Assembly: GCF_927798115.1 (NCBI RefSeq)
Contig: NZ_CAKMMG010000001.1
Location: 682,001 to 746,000, forward strand
Length of the DNA stretch: 64,000 nt
DNA from: Paenibacillus auburnensis
GTDB taxonomy: Bacteria > Bacillota > Bacilli > Paenibacillales > Paenibacillaceae
Direction of reading: 5' to 3'
A program made the translations under genes and the position numbers. A model generated the notes under the pieces. It was not told the origin of the DNA. It saw only the letters and a list, made by a program, of their open reading frames with translations, and did no database searches. Positions 25,568 through 35,242 of this stretch are shown piece after piece; the stretch's first letter is position 1, and the number at the start of each line of letters is the position of its first letter.

Positions 25568-28500
25568 GCGTATCCGAATCGCCGGACTGAAGTATGAGAA
25601 GATGCTCAAAAAATATGATGATATGGTCCTTGACCTCTGCAACGAGGAAGGACCGGCCAACACTCTGATCACCTTGATGAACGGCGGCGGAAAGGGCGTA
25701 CTGCTGCAGTCGATTTTTCAATTGCTGATTCCCAAAGCCGCTTGGGGTAAAGATAACGAGAATCAGGTAGAGGCTTTCTTTCATAATCACAAAAAGCAGC
25801 TCAAGCCCTATACCTTCCATGTCGCTATTGAATGGAAGCTGGATAACGAAGACCGTAATGAATATATGACAACCGCAATTGCCATGACTGCTCACAGTTC
25901 TGTTGACCAGCTTGAGATCAAGGTGGATTATTTGCTATACACCCTTATGGATTATGACGAGCAGGCGGAGCTCACCCTTTCGACCCTGCCCCTCTATAAT
26001 CAGTCAGAAGACGGTCCGGCGAGTTTTGAAGCGATCCAGCAGTTTGTGCGCGAGCACCGCGGGGAGATTGTTTCGTTTGGCAGCAGCAATTCGGAGCTCA
26101 AGAAATATTACAATTATCTGCAGGAACGGGACATTCATATCGGTGAGTGGCGTAACATGAAGAAAATTAACGGCGAAGAAGGCGGGATTAAGGGCTATTT
26201 TCAAAAAAATGATGCCTTCACGAACCAGAATCTGTTCGAGAAGCTGATCATTCCAGAAATCGGCTCCAGTCTTAACGAAGGTCTTCGCGAGGAAGACGGC
26301 TCCCTGCAGCGGATGTTCCTTGATACGGCGACGGTCGCCCAGCGGCTTCCTATGCTGGAACAGCGGGAGAAGGCTTTTGCCGAATTCACTTCACTGGCTG
26401 CGCCGCTCTATGATCTGGTGAAGCAAGGAACGGAAGCCGAGCAGAGTTTTCAGGAGTCCGAGCTGCAGGGGCGGCAGATTTTTACGGTCATCCATGATGA
26501 GCTTAAGACTGCCGAGGACAGGCGGCGTGAGCAAGCAGATGAACTGGTCCGCCTGCATCAGGAAGCCCGCCAGCTGCGGTTTGAGGCAGACAACCTGAAC
26601 TATCTGCGCAGCAAAGAGGAACATGACCGGAAGCAGGATGAGTTCAAGGGAATCAGTGATAATCAGGCAAGAGCACGCGGACGGCTGGATGAATCGAAGG
26701 AGAAGGAAAAACATCTGGAAGTGGCGTACTACTTAGCCAAACGCAAAGTCCATCTCCGCCAGATCGAGCAGTGGCAGAAGGAAATAGAAGCGATCGAAGG
26801 TTCGCTTGAAATGAAGGAACGGCAAGAGGTGATTAAGAGCGCCAAGAATGAGCTGCGTACCCAGTGGGATAAGGTATCCTTGCTGTGGCAGAAGCAAATT
26901 TCCATATTTGCTGAGCGCCAACATGCCTTAACGACAGAAGAGGCGGGATTGCAAAAGGAAAGAGAAAGTTTCCTACTGGAGCTGGGCGGACTGGAGAACC
27001 GGATTAATGAGCTTACTAGCGCTATCCGGCAATTTACAGAGGAAACGGGCATCTTCACCTCACGCCATGGACAAGAAGCTGCGTCCGCTCCAGGTGCAGC
27101 GCTTCAGCGGACGTTAATAGCTATCAACGGGATTGAAGGCAGTATCACCGAACTCAAGGAGCAGCGCAAGCTTGCCGAGGCGCAGCGGTTCAGCCTGCAC
27201 AAAGCTCATGCAGAGCTTAGCGTAAAACAGAACGCCCAGAATCAGCAAACTGATGAGCTGAACAATCAGCTTGAAGTTCAGATGAACAAAGAATCACAGC
27301 TATGGTCACAACTGGTCGTGCTGCTTGAGCTGTATGAAGAGCATCAGGTAATGGGTGTATCGGCATTGTTTGAGGCCAAAGCTGTGATTCAGGAGCGGTT
27401 TATCCGCAGGCTGGATGATGCTGAGCAGCAGACGAAACGGCTCAGAAGAGCTTATTACCATCAGCAGATGGATGTAGAGCTGCAGCAGGAAGCGTACTGG
27501 CTGCCTAATGCAGACGTTCTTACTGTGAAAGATACGTTGGATGCTCTGAAGATTACCTCCATGCTCGGCAGTTCTTTTCTCAATGACTTGTCTTATTTAA
27601 ACCGTGAAGAAGAGCTGGAACGTCATCCGCTGCTCCCGTACGGACTAATTGTTACACAGCGTGAGGCGGATAAAATCCCTCCTGGTGCTTTGAAGGAAAT
27701 TATCCTCAAATCTGCTGTACCGGTCTTTATCCGCGAAGAAATGGCTGGGACGGCAGTGGAGCCCTTCCGGCTGCTCTCCAACCAGGGGCCCCAGATGATT
27801 CTGCAGCCTGAACGCTTCCAGGACTGGAAGCGCGGTATCGCATCAAGGCTGAAGGAGCAGGAGGAAGAGCTGCAGGACGCGGAAAATTACCTCTCCAAGC
27901 TGAGATCTGCCCGCCAGGAGTTCGAGCGGCTGTTCCAAGGCGAGCATACGATGAATCTCAGAGCTAAGCTGAGCACACTTGCACAACTCAGCGATGAGCT
28001 TGTCCGGAAGCTAAGTAGCCTGAACCATGAGATCAGCAGCAATGAAGAGGCTCTGGCAGGCATTCAGAAAGAACTGGTTCAGAATGAACTGGAGCAGACC
28101 GGGCTTGAACAAAGGGTGCAGGCGCTGCGCCAGTGGGAAGAACGTACGAAGAAGCAGGAGCAGGACTACAGGGACAAGCAGAGCGCTGTGGAACGCAAAC
28201 AGGTTCTAAGCAAAGAGATAGCCGCCAAGGAGCAGGGGATTGCCCAGCTGAAAGCGGAAATGGACAGCACCGCACAGCAGCGCGTGAATTGGATTGGGGA
28301 TACCCGCTTCTCCTTGTTCCCGAGGCTGCAAAGCTGGTTCCCTGAGCTTGTTTTTCCTGGTGAACTTCAGCCTTCAGAGGCTTCCGCTTTGAAGGAGGAA
28401 GAGCTTGATCCTGAGGCTCAAAATATGCTCCAGCAGCTGCTCAGTACTGTGGAAAGCCTGCAGCAATCCTTAACGCAGAATGAGCTGGAAATCCGTACCC

Positions 28501-30041
28501 GGGCGGGCAATATTAAACGAGCTGGTGAACAGTTGACTGAGCTGGAATCCGCCGTCAATCAGGTAGATAAACAATGGAAGAATGCGGCTGAGCCTTCCGA
28601 TTCTCCGGAAACCCTTATGACAGCGAGAGCACGCCAGAAGAACGAGACAGCTAATCTGGATGAAGATTACCAGAACGTGCGTGAATCCTTCATCCGCTGC
28701 CAGACGATTCTGGAGAACCTGCAGAAGGATCTGCGGAAAGCTGAAAAAACGATCAAAGAAAAACACGAACGCCCGGTGGAAATCTGGCAGGAATCCCTCG
28801 ATGCTAAAGAAGCAGAGGTTAATGCACGCAACCGGGAAAACGAGCATTTGCTGAACAGCTGCAAGCAGGCCTTATCTTCAATGGATCAGTGGATTCAAAC
28901 GCTGAGTAATCAGAGCAAGATAATGGATACGCATGTTGAAGGCCGCACACAGCTGAGGGAAGTGCCGGAAGAAATACAGCTGCGCGTAAGAGAAGATTGT
29001 GAACCGCTGGTAGCCGATTGGCTGCTACAGAGCAAGAAAAGCCGCGGAGAGCGAGCCGAAATCTCCCGCAAAGTGAAGGAAGAGAAATCTTCTTTAAGCA
29101 GTAAGCTCGCCAAGTGCGGATGGAACAGCGAACTGGAGACCAAGATTCAGGAGCGGCTTAATACCGTACACTGGGATGATTTCTTTATTGCCCGCCAAGT
29201 GCTGGATTCCATGCTGCAGAGCTCGCAGGATCAGATTGAGAGCATCCGTAGTGATAAGGAAGGGATGGAGCTGTCCCGGAAGCTATGGGTCGGGCGCGCC
29301 GCCAAGCGGGTCGTGCAAATTGTGGATATCCTGAAGCGCATGGAACGGAGGATGATCATCCACAATGAGAACGGACATGCCTTTCCGCTGGTGCGGCTGA
29401 ATTATAAGAATATCACCGTTCCAAAGACTACAGAGGATATCGAACCGCTGGTCAGCGACTATTTCAACCGCTGCATCAGCATTTTGCTGGAGAAATATCC
29501 GAAGATTGAGCAGGTTCCGGCAGCTGCGGTCAAGGAGCTTATAAATGACGGGAAAATCGTATATGCCGCAATGCAGAACCGTTTCCCGGTGCTTCAGGTG
29601 TACAAGCCGGTCACCGAGAACTACTTCCTCTATGCGGCCCCGGAAGAATTCCATTACTCCGACTGGGAGGTTATTAACCGCGGAGCGCTGGATGAAGCTG
29701 TCGGCAGCGGCGGTCAGCGCCAATCCGTGCAGCTTCTGGTAGCGATGATGATCATGACGCATAAACGGGTTAACCGTGAGAACAAAGGCTGGACGGTCTT
29801 CTTATATGACAACCCGTTCGGCGAAATGGTCTCTAACAACGTGCTTGATCCGGTATTTGAGATCTCCAAAGCATTGAGGTTCCAGTGGCTGATCGTCACG
29901 CCGCCGGAGCTGGTTAAGAATGATGTCAGTGTCCGTTTCGGCGTTTACTGGCAGCTCTATTTTGGCGGCGATAAGGGAGAAATGCTGGAATCCACGCTCG
30001 TAAAAGGCGGAAGAAAGCTGATCCCGGCTTCGCTGTTCTAA
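25554..30041 (+). CDS. MukB/JetC-like SMC ATPase
   Basis: A 1495-residue SMC-type ATPase, close to MukB in length. The N-terminal head has a Walker A variant, NGGGKG (43-48). Long charged coiled coils (~280-600 and ~790-1290) surround a hinge-like globular region at ~650-780. The C-terminal head has signature SGGQRQ (1385-1390) and Walker B LYDNPFGE (~1417-1424). It should entrap or extrude DNA with the two upstream products. The JetD/MksG nuclease that gives Wadjet its plasmid-cutting activity is not encoded next to it; a terminator follows directly. Confidence 0.82.
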   Translation: MPRIERIRIAGLKYEKMLKKYDDMVLDLCNEEGPANTLITLMNGGGKGVLLQSIFQLLIPKAAWGKDNENQVEAFFHNHKKQLKPYTFHVAIEWKLDNEDRNEYMTTAIAMTAHSSVDQLEIKVDYLLYTLMDYDEQAELTLSTLPLYNQSEDGPASFEAIQQFVREHRGEIVSFGSSNSELKKYYNYLQERDIHIGEWRNMKKINGEEGGIKGYFQKNDAFTNQNLFEKLIIPEIGSSLNEGLREEDGSLQRMFLDTATVAQRLPMLEQREKAFAEFTSLAAPLYDLVKQGTEAEQSFQESELQGRQIFTVIHDELKTAEDRRREQADELVRLHQEARQLRFEADNLNYLRSKEEHDRKQDEFKGISDNQARARGRLDESKEKEKHLEVAYYLAKRKVHLRQIEQWQKEIEAIEGSLEMKERQEVIKSAKNELRTQWDKVSLLWQKQISIFAERQHALTTEEAGLQKERESFLLELGGLENRINELTSAIRQFTEETGIFTSRHGQEAASAPGAALQRTLIAINGIEGSITELKEQRKLAEAQRFSLHKAHAELSVKQNAQNQQTDELNNQLEVQMNKESQLWSQLVVLLELYEEHQVMGVSALFEAKAVIQERFIRRLDDAEQQTKRLRRAYYHQQMDVELQQEAYWLPNADVLTVKDTLDALKITSMLGSSFLNDLSYLNREEELERHPLLPYGLIVTQREADKIPPGALKEIILKSAVPVFIREEMAGTAVEPFRLLSNQGPQMILQPERFQDWKRGIASRLKEQEEELQDAENYLSKLRSARQEFERLFQGEHTMNLRAKLSTLAQLSDELVRKLSSLNHEISSNEEALAGIQKELVQNELEQTGLEQRVQALRQWEERTKKQEQDYRDKQSAVERKQVLSKEIAAKEQGIAQLKAEMDSTAQQRVNWIGDTRFSLFPRLQSWFPELVFPGELQPSEASALKEEELDPEAQNMLQQLLSTVESLQQSLTQNELEIRTRAGNIKRAGEQLTELESAVNQVDKQWKNAAEPSDSPETLMTARARQKNETANLDEDYQNVRESFIRCQTILENLQKDLRKAEKTIKEKHERPVEIWQESLDAKEAEVNARNRENEHLLNSCKQALSSMDQWIQTLSNQSKIMDTHVEGRTQLREVPEEIQLRVREDCEPLVADWLLQSKKSRGERAEISRKVKEEKSSLSSKLAKCGWNSELETKIQERLNTVHWDDFFIARQVLDSMLQSSQDQIESIRSDKEGMELSRKLWVGRAAKRVVQIVDILKRMERRMIIHNENGHAFPLVRLNYKNITVPKTTEDIEPLVSDYFNRCISILLEKYPKIEQVPAAAVKELINDGKIVYAAMQNRFPVLQVYKPVTENYFLYAAPEEFHYSDWEVINRGALDEAVGSGGQRQSVQLLVAMMIMTHKRVNRENKGWTVFLYDNPFGEMVSNNVLDPVFEISKALRFQWLIVTPPELVKNDVSVRFGVYWQLYFGGDKGEMLESTLVKGGRKLIPASLF

Positions 30042-30054
30042 ATATAAAATATCA

Positions 30055-30103
30055 AATAGAACCAGCCTGCCAGGCTCAAACCTGGCAGGCTGGTTCTATT
30101 TTT
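30055..30103 (+). terminator. Strong terminator after the SMC operon
   Basis: A perfect 20-bp stem (left arm 30055-30074, right arm 30081-30100, core CAGCCTGCCAGG/CCTGGCAGGCTG) with a 6-nt loop and following T. Confidence 0.9.
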
Positions 30104-30217
30104 ATATGGATGTAATTTTAGATCATTCAGGAGACTATTAAATCATACTAGTGTTCCTCTTCGCATAGAATCTATTATCTATCTAATCAAGTAATAACAT
30201 CGGGCAGGGGGATTCAG

Positions 30218-31345
30218 ATGAATCGGAAGATTATCAAAATAACATTTATCGCCATGATGCTGAGTATGATGCTACCGCTACTGAGCTGGGCAAAACCGGC
30301 TGTACCGGAGCCTACGGAATCGTTCTACGTCAATGATTTTGCCAATGTAATTGACGTAAAGGCTGAGAACTATATGGTCAATTACGGAGTAAAGCTTCAC
30401 CAGGAGACCGGAGCACAGGTGGTGCTGGTTACGGTTGACTCCACAGGGGGAGCTTCCATGGAAGAGTATGCGACTTTGCTGTTCAACAGCTGGGGTATGG
30501 GTTCAGCGGATAAGAACAATAGAGTCCTCCTGCTGCTCTCGATCAAAGATAATAAATATTGGGCACTGCAGGGAAACGGGCTAAAGAGCACCTTAACAGA
30601 TAACGTCTTGTCACAGATTCTCTCGGATTCACTCGAGCCGGACTTTGCGGACAAAAATTACGCCGCCGGTGCGCGGAAAACCTACGGAGCACTCATTGAA
30701 CGCCTGGGCGGGATTTGGAAAGAGCCGCTCGGGAGCAGGAATTATGTGGCTGACAACGCCAGAGTCCTGCCTCAGGTAACCAGGCTGTATCTCAACCAGT
30801 CCAGTAACCTTTATAAAACAACGACCGGAAGCGGCATTTACATCGTAACAGTGAAGAATACCGGAGGCCGCAGCCTGCAGGATTACACCTACGCAAAATT
30901 TGCATCCATACGTGCCGGTTCCAGGGATGTGCTGCTAGTGCTGGATATCGAAGGCGACAACTACCATGTGCTGCAGGGAAGAAATGTAGACAGGACGCTG
31001 ACGAATGAGCTTATCAGAGGCATTCTGGATAAGGTGCTCGAACCGCAATTTGCCGGCAAAAATTACGCTGCCGGTGTCACAGCAACGGCAAATGAATTTT
31101 ACAGCTTTTTTCTGGCCAGAGCAGATCACAGTCCGGAAATAGCTTCGGCAGCTTCCATGACAGCTTTTACAGCGGCAAACGACAATTCCATAAACACCGG
31201 AACGGATAGACCGGCAGTGTCGACAGCAGCTATATCGTTAACGAAGCCAGCCTCATTGAGTAAGGGACTGACATTTCTTGCGCTTTCCATTATATTTATC
31301 GTATTGATTGCAACGTTGGTGTCACGCCGCAACCAATATAACTAG
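30218..31345 (+). CDS. Secreted/membrane protein with two TPM domains
   Basis: A 375-residue protein. A signal peptide (residues 1-~25, ending LLSWAKPA) is followed by two tandem TPM (YgcG/Psb32-type) domains at ~35-165 and ~175-300, a Ser/Thr/Ala-rich linker, and a C-terminal transmembrane helix (~348-368) with a short basic tail (SRRNQYN). The repeats align at FYVNDFANVID versus NYVADNARVLP and at DKNYAAG versus GKNYAAG. TPM domains occur in membrane-protein quality control and phosphatase-like proteins; the role here is unknown. Normal family members have one domain. Confidence 0.8.
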   Translation: MNRKIIKITFIAMMLSMMLPLLSWAKPAVPEPTESFYVNDFANVIDVKAENYMVNYGVKLHQETGAQVVLVTVDSTGGASMEEYATLLFNSWGMGSADKNNRVLLLLSIKDNKYWALQGNGLKSTLTDNVLSQILSDSLEPDFADKNYAAGARKTYGALIERLGGIWKEPLGSRNYVADNARVLPQVTRLYLNQSSNLYKTTTGSGIYIVTVKNTGGRSLQDYTYAKFASIRAGSRDVLLVLDIEGDNYHVLQGRNVDRTLTNELIRGILDKVLEPQFAGKNYAAGVTATANEFYSFFLARADHSPEIASAASMTAFTAANDNSINTGTDRPAVSTAAISLTKPASLSKGLTFLALSIIFIVLIATLVSRRNQYN

Positions 31346-31353
31346 AGCAGCAG

Positions 31354-31384
31354 AACCCTCTTTTCTAAGAGGGTTTTCTTTATT
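31354..31384 (+). terminator. Terminator after the TPM gene
   Basis: AACCCTCTT and AAGAGGGTT around TTCT, then TTCTTTATTTT. Confidence 0.8.
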
Positions 31385-31507
31385 TTACAAGTTATGGATC
31401 GCAGAGTTAAAAAACTGAAACCTTTACTTCCGCGATATCGTCTATCATGGGAAGATATGATTCTATCATGATTTCCATTATATGCATCTCCAGGGAGGAA
31501 GAAAGAA

Positions 31508-32632
31508 GTGAGTACTTCATCATTACCCCAGCGTTCAGACGTACGAAAGAAGAAAAAACCTGTCCGTAAACGTAAGAAAAAAAGCTTTCTGCGCAGACTC
31601 ACCCGAGTCTTCCTATTCTTTATCGTGTTGCTGGTTGCTGCCGGGGGCTGGCTGTATTTTGCACCTTCTGCCCATAATCTCCGTTATTTGATCGCAGACA
31701 CATTGATAACGACACAACACCGCTATATGGCGAAATATATTATTGGTGAAGATGAGCTGAAGAATCGGGTAGCCGAGTACAATCAGCGTTTTGTACATAT
31801 GGGTGACGAGAAGGATACCCATACGATCGCAACCCCTGCACCTGAAGTTGAAGCAGAGAAGCCGCTGGTCGAGATTGAGAAGGTGTCCGGGACTAGTTAT
31901 TCAGGTTATGTAATGACGGTCAATGATCCTACGAAGGTCCGGTTAGGTGTTCCGGGTAAAATCGGCTCCGGTGAGAAAGTATCCAGTATGGTCAAGCGTA
32001 CCGGGGCGATTGCCGGAGTGAACGGCGGAGGGTTTGCCGACCCGAACTGGAAGGGTAACGGATTTAAACCGATCGGGCTGGTCGTATCGCAGGGAAAGTT
32101 ATTTTATAATGGCCTTGGCGGCAAGAAATCTACACAGATAGTTGGCCTGGATAAGCAGGGCAAAATGATTGCAGGAAACTATTCGCTGGAAGAGCTGAGT
32201 GAGCTTGGTGTGCAGGAAGCTGTATCTTTTCAGCCGCGGATTATTGTCAATGGCAAGGGATTAATCAAGAACGCAGCAGAGGGCTGGGGAATTGCACCAA
32301 GAACCGCGATGGGCCAACGTGCGGATGGGGCGCTGCTGTTTGTTGTCATCGACGGCCGGCAGCCTGGTTACAGCATCGGTGCGAACCTTTATGACGTCCA
32401 GCAGATTATGCTGAAGCATGGAGCGGTAATTGCCGCGAATCTGGACGGCGGATCATCGACGGTACTGGTTAAGGATAATGAAATCATTAATAAACCTTCT
32501 TCGCAATACGGCGAACGTTATCTGCCTACGGCATTTCTCGTCTTTGAGCATCCGGAGCAGGCACAGATTGCGAATATTTGGGAAGGGCTTGATCCTTCGC
32601 AGATCGATGCTGCCAAGAAGCGGACACAGTAA
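31508..32632 (+). CDS. Phosphodiester glycosidase (NAGPA domain), membrane anchored
   Basis: A 374-residue protein with a very basic N-terminus (KKKKPVRKRKKKS), one transmembrane helix (residues ~35-58) and an extracytoplasmic NAGPA/DUF2233 domain (~130-355). Typical motifs are GAIAGVNGGGFAD, SFQPRIIVNGKG, PRTAMGQ and ANLDGGSST. The family cleaves GlcNAc-1-P-type phosphodiesters and is linked to cell-wall polymer turnover in Firmicutes. GTG start after AGGAGGAAG. Monocistronic. Confidence 0.86.
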   Translation: MSTSSLPQRSDVRKKKKPVRKRKKKSFLRRLTRVFLFFIVLLVAAGGWLYFAPSAHNLRYLIADTLITTQHRYMAKYIIGEDELKNRVAEYNQRFVHMGDEKDTHTIATPAPEVEAEKPLVEIEKVSGTSYSGYVMTVNDPTKVRLGVPGKIGSGEKVSSMVKRTGAIAGVNGGGFADPNWKGNGFKPIGLVVSQGKLFYNGLGGKKSTQIVGLDKQGKMIAGNYSLEELSELGVQEAVSFQPRIIVNGKGLIKNAAEGWGIAPRTAMGQRADGALLFVVIDGRQPGYSIGANLYDVQQIMLKHGAVIAANLDGGSSTVLVKDNEIINKPSSQYGERYLPTAFLVFEHPEQAQIANIWEGLDPSQIDAAKKRTQ

Positions 32633-32739
32633 CGATAGATTTTAAGAGAGCAGTAGACGTAGTACCGCAAGTAAGGATATGCTAATAAAATAACTAGATA
32701 CGCACAGGGCTACAGCCTTTGATTAGAGGGGGAACGGGA

Positions 32740-33672
32740 TTGACATTGCAGCAGCTCCGCTACGCCATTGAGATTGCGAACAGCGGCTCTATGAACGAAG
32801 CGGCCAAACGGCTTTTTGTGTCACAGCCCAGTCTCTCCAATGCCATCAAGGAACTGGAGAGCGAGCTGGGAATCACGATTTTTGAACGGACCAACCGGGG
32901 AATCAGCATTTCAGCGGAAGGCATGGAGTTCTTGGGCTATGCAAGGCAGATTATCGAGCAGACCGAGTTCATGGAGAACCGGTATACCGGCAAGAAACGC
33001 AGCCCGGTTTATTTTTCCGTGTCCACCCAGCATTATGCTTTTGTCGTCGATGCTTTTGTGCGTCTGATGAAGGAACGCAAGGTGTCGGAATATAATTTCA
33101 GCCTGCGTGAGACACAGACCTACGAAGTTATCGAGGATGTGCGGACACTGCGCAGTGATCTCGGGATTTTGTATATCAACGAAAGCAACTATAAGGTAAT
33201 GAATAAGCTGTTCAGCGACGGGAACCTCAAATTCACCCCGCTGTTCAACACGAATCCGCATGTCTATGTCAGAACCGGACATCCGCTGTCCGCTAAGGAA
33301 AGCCTTATCCTGGACGACATCCTCCCTTATCCGTATATTACCTTTGAGCAGGGAGACAACAATTCTTTGCACTATTCTGAGGAAATGCTTAGCTTCACCC
33401 AGATTGAGAAGAATATAAAGGTAACCGACCGGGCAACACTTACGAACCTGCTGCTAGGCAGCGATTCCTATACAATAGGCACTGGAATCATGGCTTCTGA
33501 GCTGAACGGCAACGGCCTGGTGACCATACCTTATGACAGCAATGAAGTGTTTACCGTCGGCTGGATTACTCACAAGGACCGCAAACCCAGTGAAATCATG
33601 TCGAGTTATATCGAACTATTAAATGATCTGGTCGCAAGCAGTTACTTCGACTTGAATCAATTCTTACTATAA
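32740..33672 (+). CDS. LysR-family regulator (CysB/MetR-like context)
   Basis: A 310-residue LysR protein. The N-terminal winged helix is clear (YAIEIANSGSMNEAAKRL, then SQPSLSNAIKELE), followed by a substrate-binding domain with GTGIMASELNG. TTG at 32740, after AGAGGGGGAACGG, gives the standard LTLQQLRY start and is preferred to TTG 32719, which lies before that SD. It is 15 nt upstream of, and in the same direction as, a MetE-like methyltransferase, so it may regulate methionine or sulfur metabolism; the effector is unknown. Confidence 0.85.
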   Translation: MTLQQLRYAIEIANSGSMNEAAKRLFVSQPSLSNAIKELESELGITIFERTNRGISISAEGMEFLGYARQIIEQTEFMENRYTGKKRSPVYFSVSTQHYAFVVDAFVRLMKERKVSEYNFSLRETQTYEVIEDVRTLRSDLGILYINESNYKVMNKLFSDGNLKFTPLFNTNPHVYVRTGHPLSAKESLILDDILPYPYITFEQGDNNSLHYSEEMLSFTQIEKNIKVTDRATLTNLLLGSDSYTIGTGIMASELNGNGLVTIPYDSNEVFTVGWITHKDRKPSEIMSSYIELLNDLVASSYFDLNQFLL

Positions 33673-33687
33673 CAGCAGGAGGGACGT

Positions 33688-34803
33688 ATGATCAGTCCAA
33701 TAACCGGTTCCGCCAGAAATGCACCGCCCTTTCGTTATGACATCGTCGGCAGCTTCCTGCGCAGTGACGAAATTAAGGCAGCCCGCAGCAGGTATGAACA
33801 GGGCGAGATTACAGCTATACAGCTTCACGAAATAGAGAATAAGGAGATTGCTGAACTGCTGAAGCATGAAAAGGCGTTGGGCCTCAAGGCAGTCACCGAT
33901 GGGGAATTCCGCCGTTCGTGGTGGCATCTTGATTTCTTCCTGGGGATTAAAGGAACTCAAAAAATCATCCTCAATCAAAGCAGCGGCTCCAAGGAAAGTA
34001 CTCAGCGGGCTGAGAGCTTTAAGATTACCGGCAAAATCGCGTTTGAAGATCATCCGATGATTGCCCATTTTACGCAGCTGCAGGAGATGGCAGGAGATAC
34101 GCTGGCCAAAATGACGATCCCAGCCCCATCCTTGTTCCACTTCGTGCAGGATTATAACGGGAATGAAATATATCCCGATCAGCAGCTGCTGTATCAGGAC
34201 ATTATTACTGTATATAAGGCTGCTATTCAAACCTTTTATGATGCAGGGTGCCGTTACCTGCAGCTGGATGATACCACCTGGGGTACGCTTTCCAGCGGCA
34301 GACACCGGGCCCATCTCCGCAGCAGAGGAGTCGATCCGGAGCAGCTTGCTAAGGATTATGTGCGTCTGATTAATGAGAGTATTGCCGGCAGACCTGAGGA
34401 TATGACGATCGCGCTACATGTGTGCCGCGGCAATTTCCGGTCCACCTGGTTCGCAGCGGGCGGTTATGAGCCGGTTGCCGAAGTGCTGTTCGGTGAAACG
34501 CAGGTGGATGCCTTTTTCCTTGAATATGACAATGAACGTTCCGGAGACTTCGCTCCGCTGCGGTTTATCCGTGACCAGTTTGTAGTGCTTGGCCTGGTTA
34601 CCACCAAACATGGGGGACTGGAGAGCAAGGAGCAGCTAAAGCTGCGGATCGCCGAAGCTGCCCAATATGTGAATATCGAGAAGCTGTGCCTCAGCCCGCA
34701 ATGCGGTTTTGCTTCAACGGAGGAAGGGAACATCCTAACCGTAGAAGAGCAGTGGGATAAGATCCGGCTGGTCGTTGAGACGGCGAATGAAGTTTGGGTT
34801 TAG
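33688..34803 (+). CDS. MetE C-terminal-like methionine synthase family protein (YxjG/YxjH-like)
   Basis: A 371-residue cobalamin-independent methionine synthase-type TIM barrel corresponding only to the catalytic C-terminal half of MetE. Signature parts are VTDGEFRRSWWHLDF, LQLDDTTW, ALHVCRGNFRSTW (zinc-site His and Cys) and LSPQCGFAST (zinc Cys). YxjG/YxjH proteins of Bacillus have this form and are thought to methylate homocysteine or a related thiol using an alternative donor. ATG follows CAGGAGGG. Likely co-transcribed with the preceding LysR gene. Confidence 0.87.
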   Translation: MISPITGSARNAPPFRYDIVGSFLRSDEIKAARSRYEQGEITAIQLHEIENKEIAELLKHEKALGLKAVTDGEFRRSWWHLDFFLGIKGTQKIILNQSSGSKESTQRAESFKITGKIAFEDHPMIAHFTQLQEMAGDTLAKMTIPAPSLFHFVQDYNGNEIYPDQQLLYQDIITVYKAAIQTFYDAGCRYLQLDDTTWGTLSSGRHRAHLRSRGVDPEQLAKDYVRLINESIAGRPEDMTIALHVCRGNFRSTWFAAGGYEPVAEVLFGETQVDAFFLEYDNERSGDFAPLRFIRDQFVVLGLVTTKHGGLESKEQLKLRIAEAAQYVNIEKLCLSPQCGFASTEEGNILTVEEQWDKIRLVVETANEVWV

Positions 34804-34864
34804 TTCTATTATGCGGAGAAGAAGTATCTGGGACTATTCAAAAGATTCTTCTTGGAACTTTAAC

Positions 34865-34894
34865 TTGAAAAGCCCGGAAATCCATGTTTAAATA
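34865..34894 (+). promoter_or_regulatory. Probable promoter of the lysine T-box leader
   Basis: TTGAAA at 34865-34870 and an AT-rich -10 region (TTAAAT, 34888-34893) spaced by 17 bp, just upstream of the T-box. Confidence 0.45.
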
Positions 34895-34909
34895 ATCTTA
34901 ATTGTATAC

Positions 34910-35210
34910 GAAAAGCGATGAAGAGAAGAGTACTTAAGATAACGTTGTTCCCAGAGAGCTCCAGGGTGGTGAGATGGAGCAGCAATGTGCTTAACGAATA
35001 AAGTCTCCGAGCTGCATACGGAATTGGGCAAGGCAATATAGCTCAAGGATGGTATGACGGGATCTCCCGTTACAGAGATAGGGTATAAGCGTAATGGCCG
35101 TACCTGAAGAGGCGGGCCTGGCAACATGTCCGTGAACAGAGGTGGTACCACGACGCTATTCATAGCTCTCGTCCTCAAGATAACAATCTTGAGGGCGGGA
35201 GCTTTTTTGC
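34910..35210 (+). promoter_or_regulatory. T-box leader, lysine specific
   Basis: A ~300-nt leader before class I lysyl-tRNA synthetase. The base of Stem I (GATGAAGAGAAGAGTA) is at 34917-34932, followed by AGAGAG and GGTGGTGAGA. An AAA triplet at 35000-35002, within GAATAAAG, is the likely specifier codon (Lys). The T-box AGAGGTGGTACCACG is at 35138-35152. The terminator stem uses AGCTCTCGTCCTCAAGAT and its partner ending GGGAGCT, then T (35164-35208). Lysine starvation should allow read-through. Confidence 0.93.
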
Positions 35211-35242
35211 TTTTCCTATATTAATAACAGAGGAGAGTTAAC

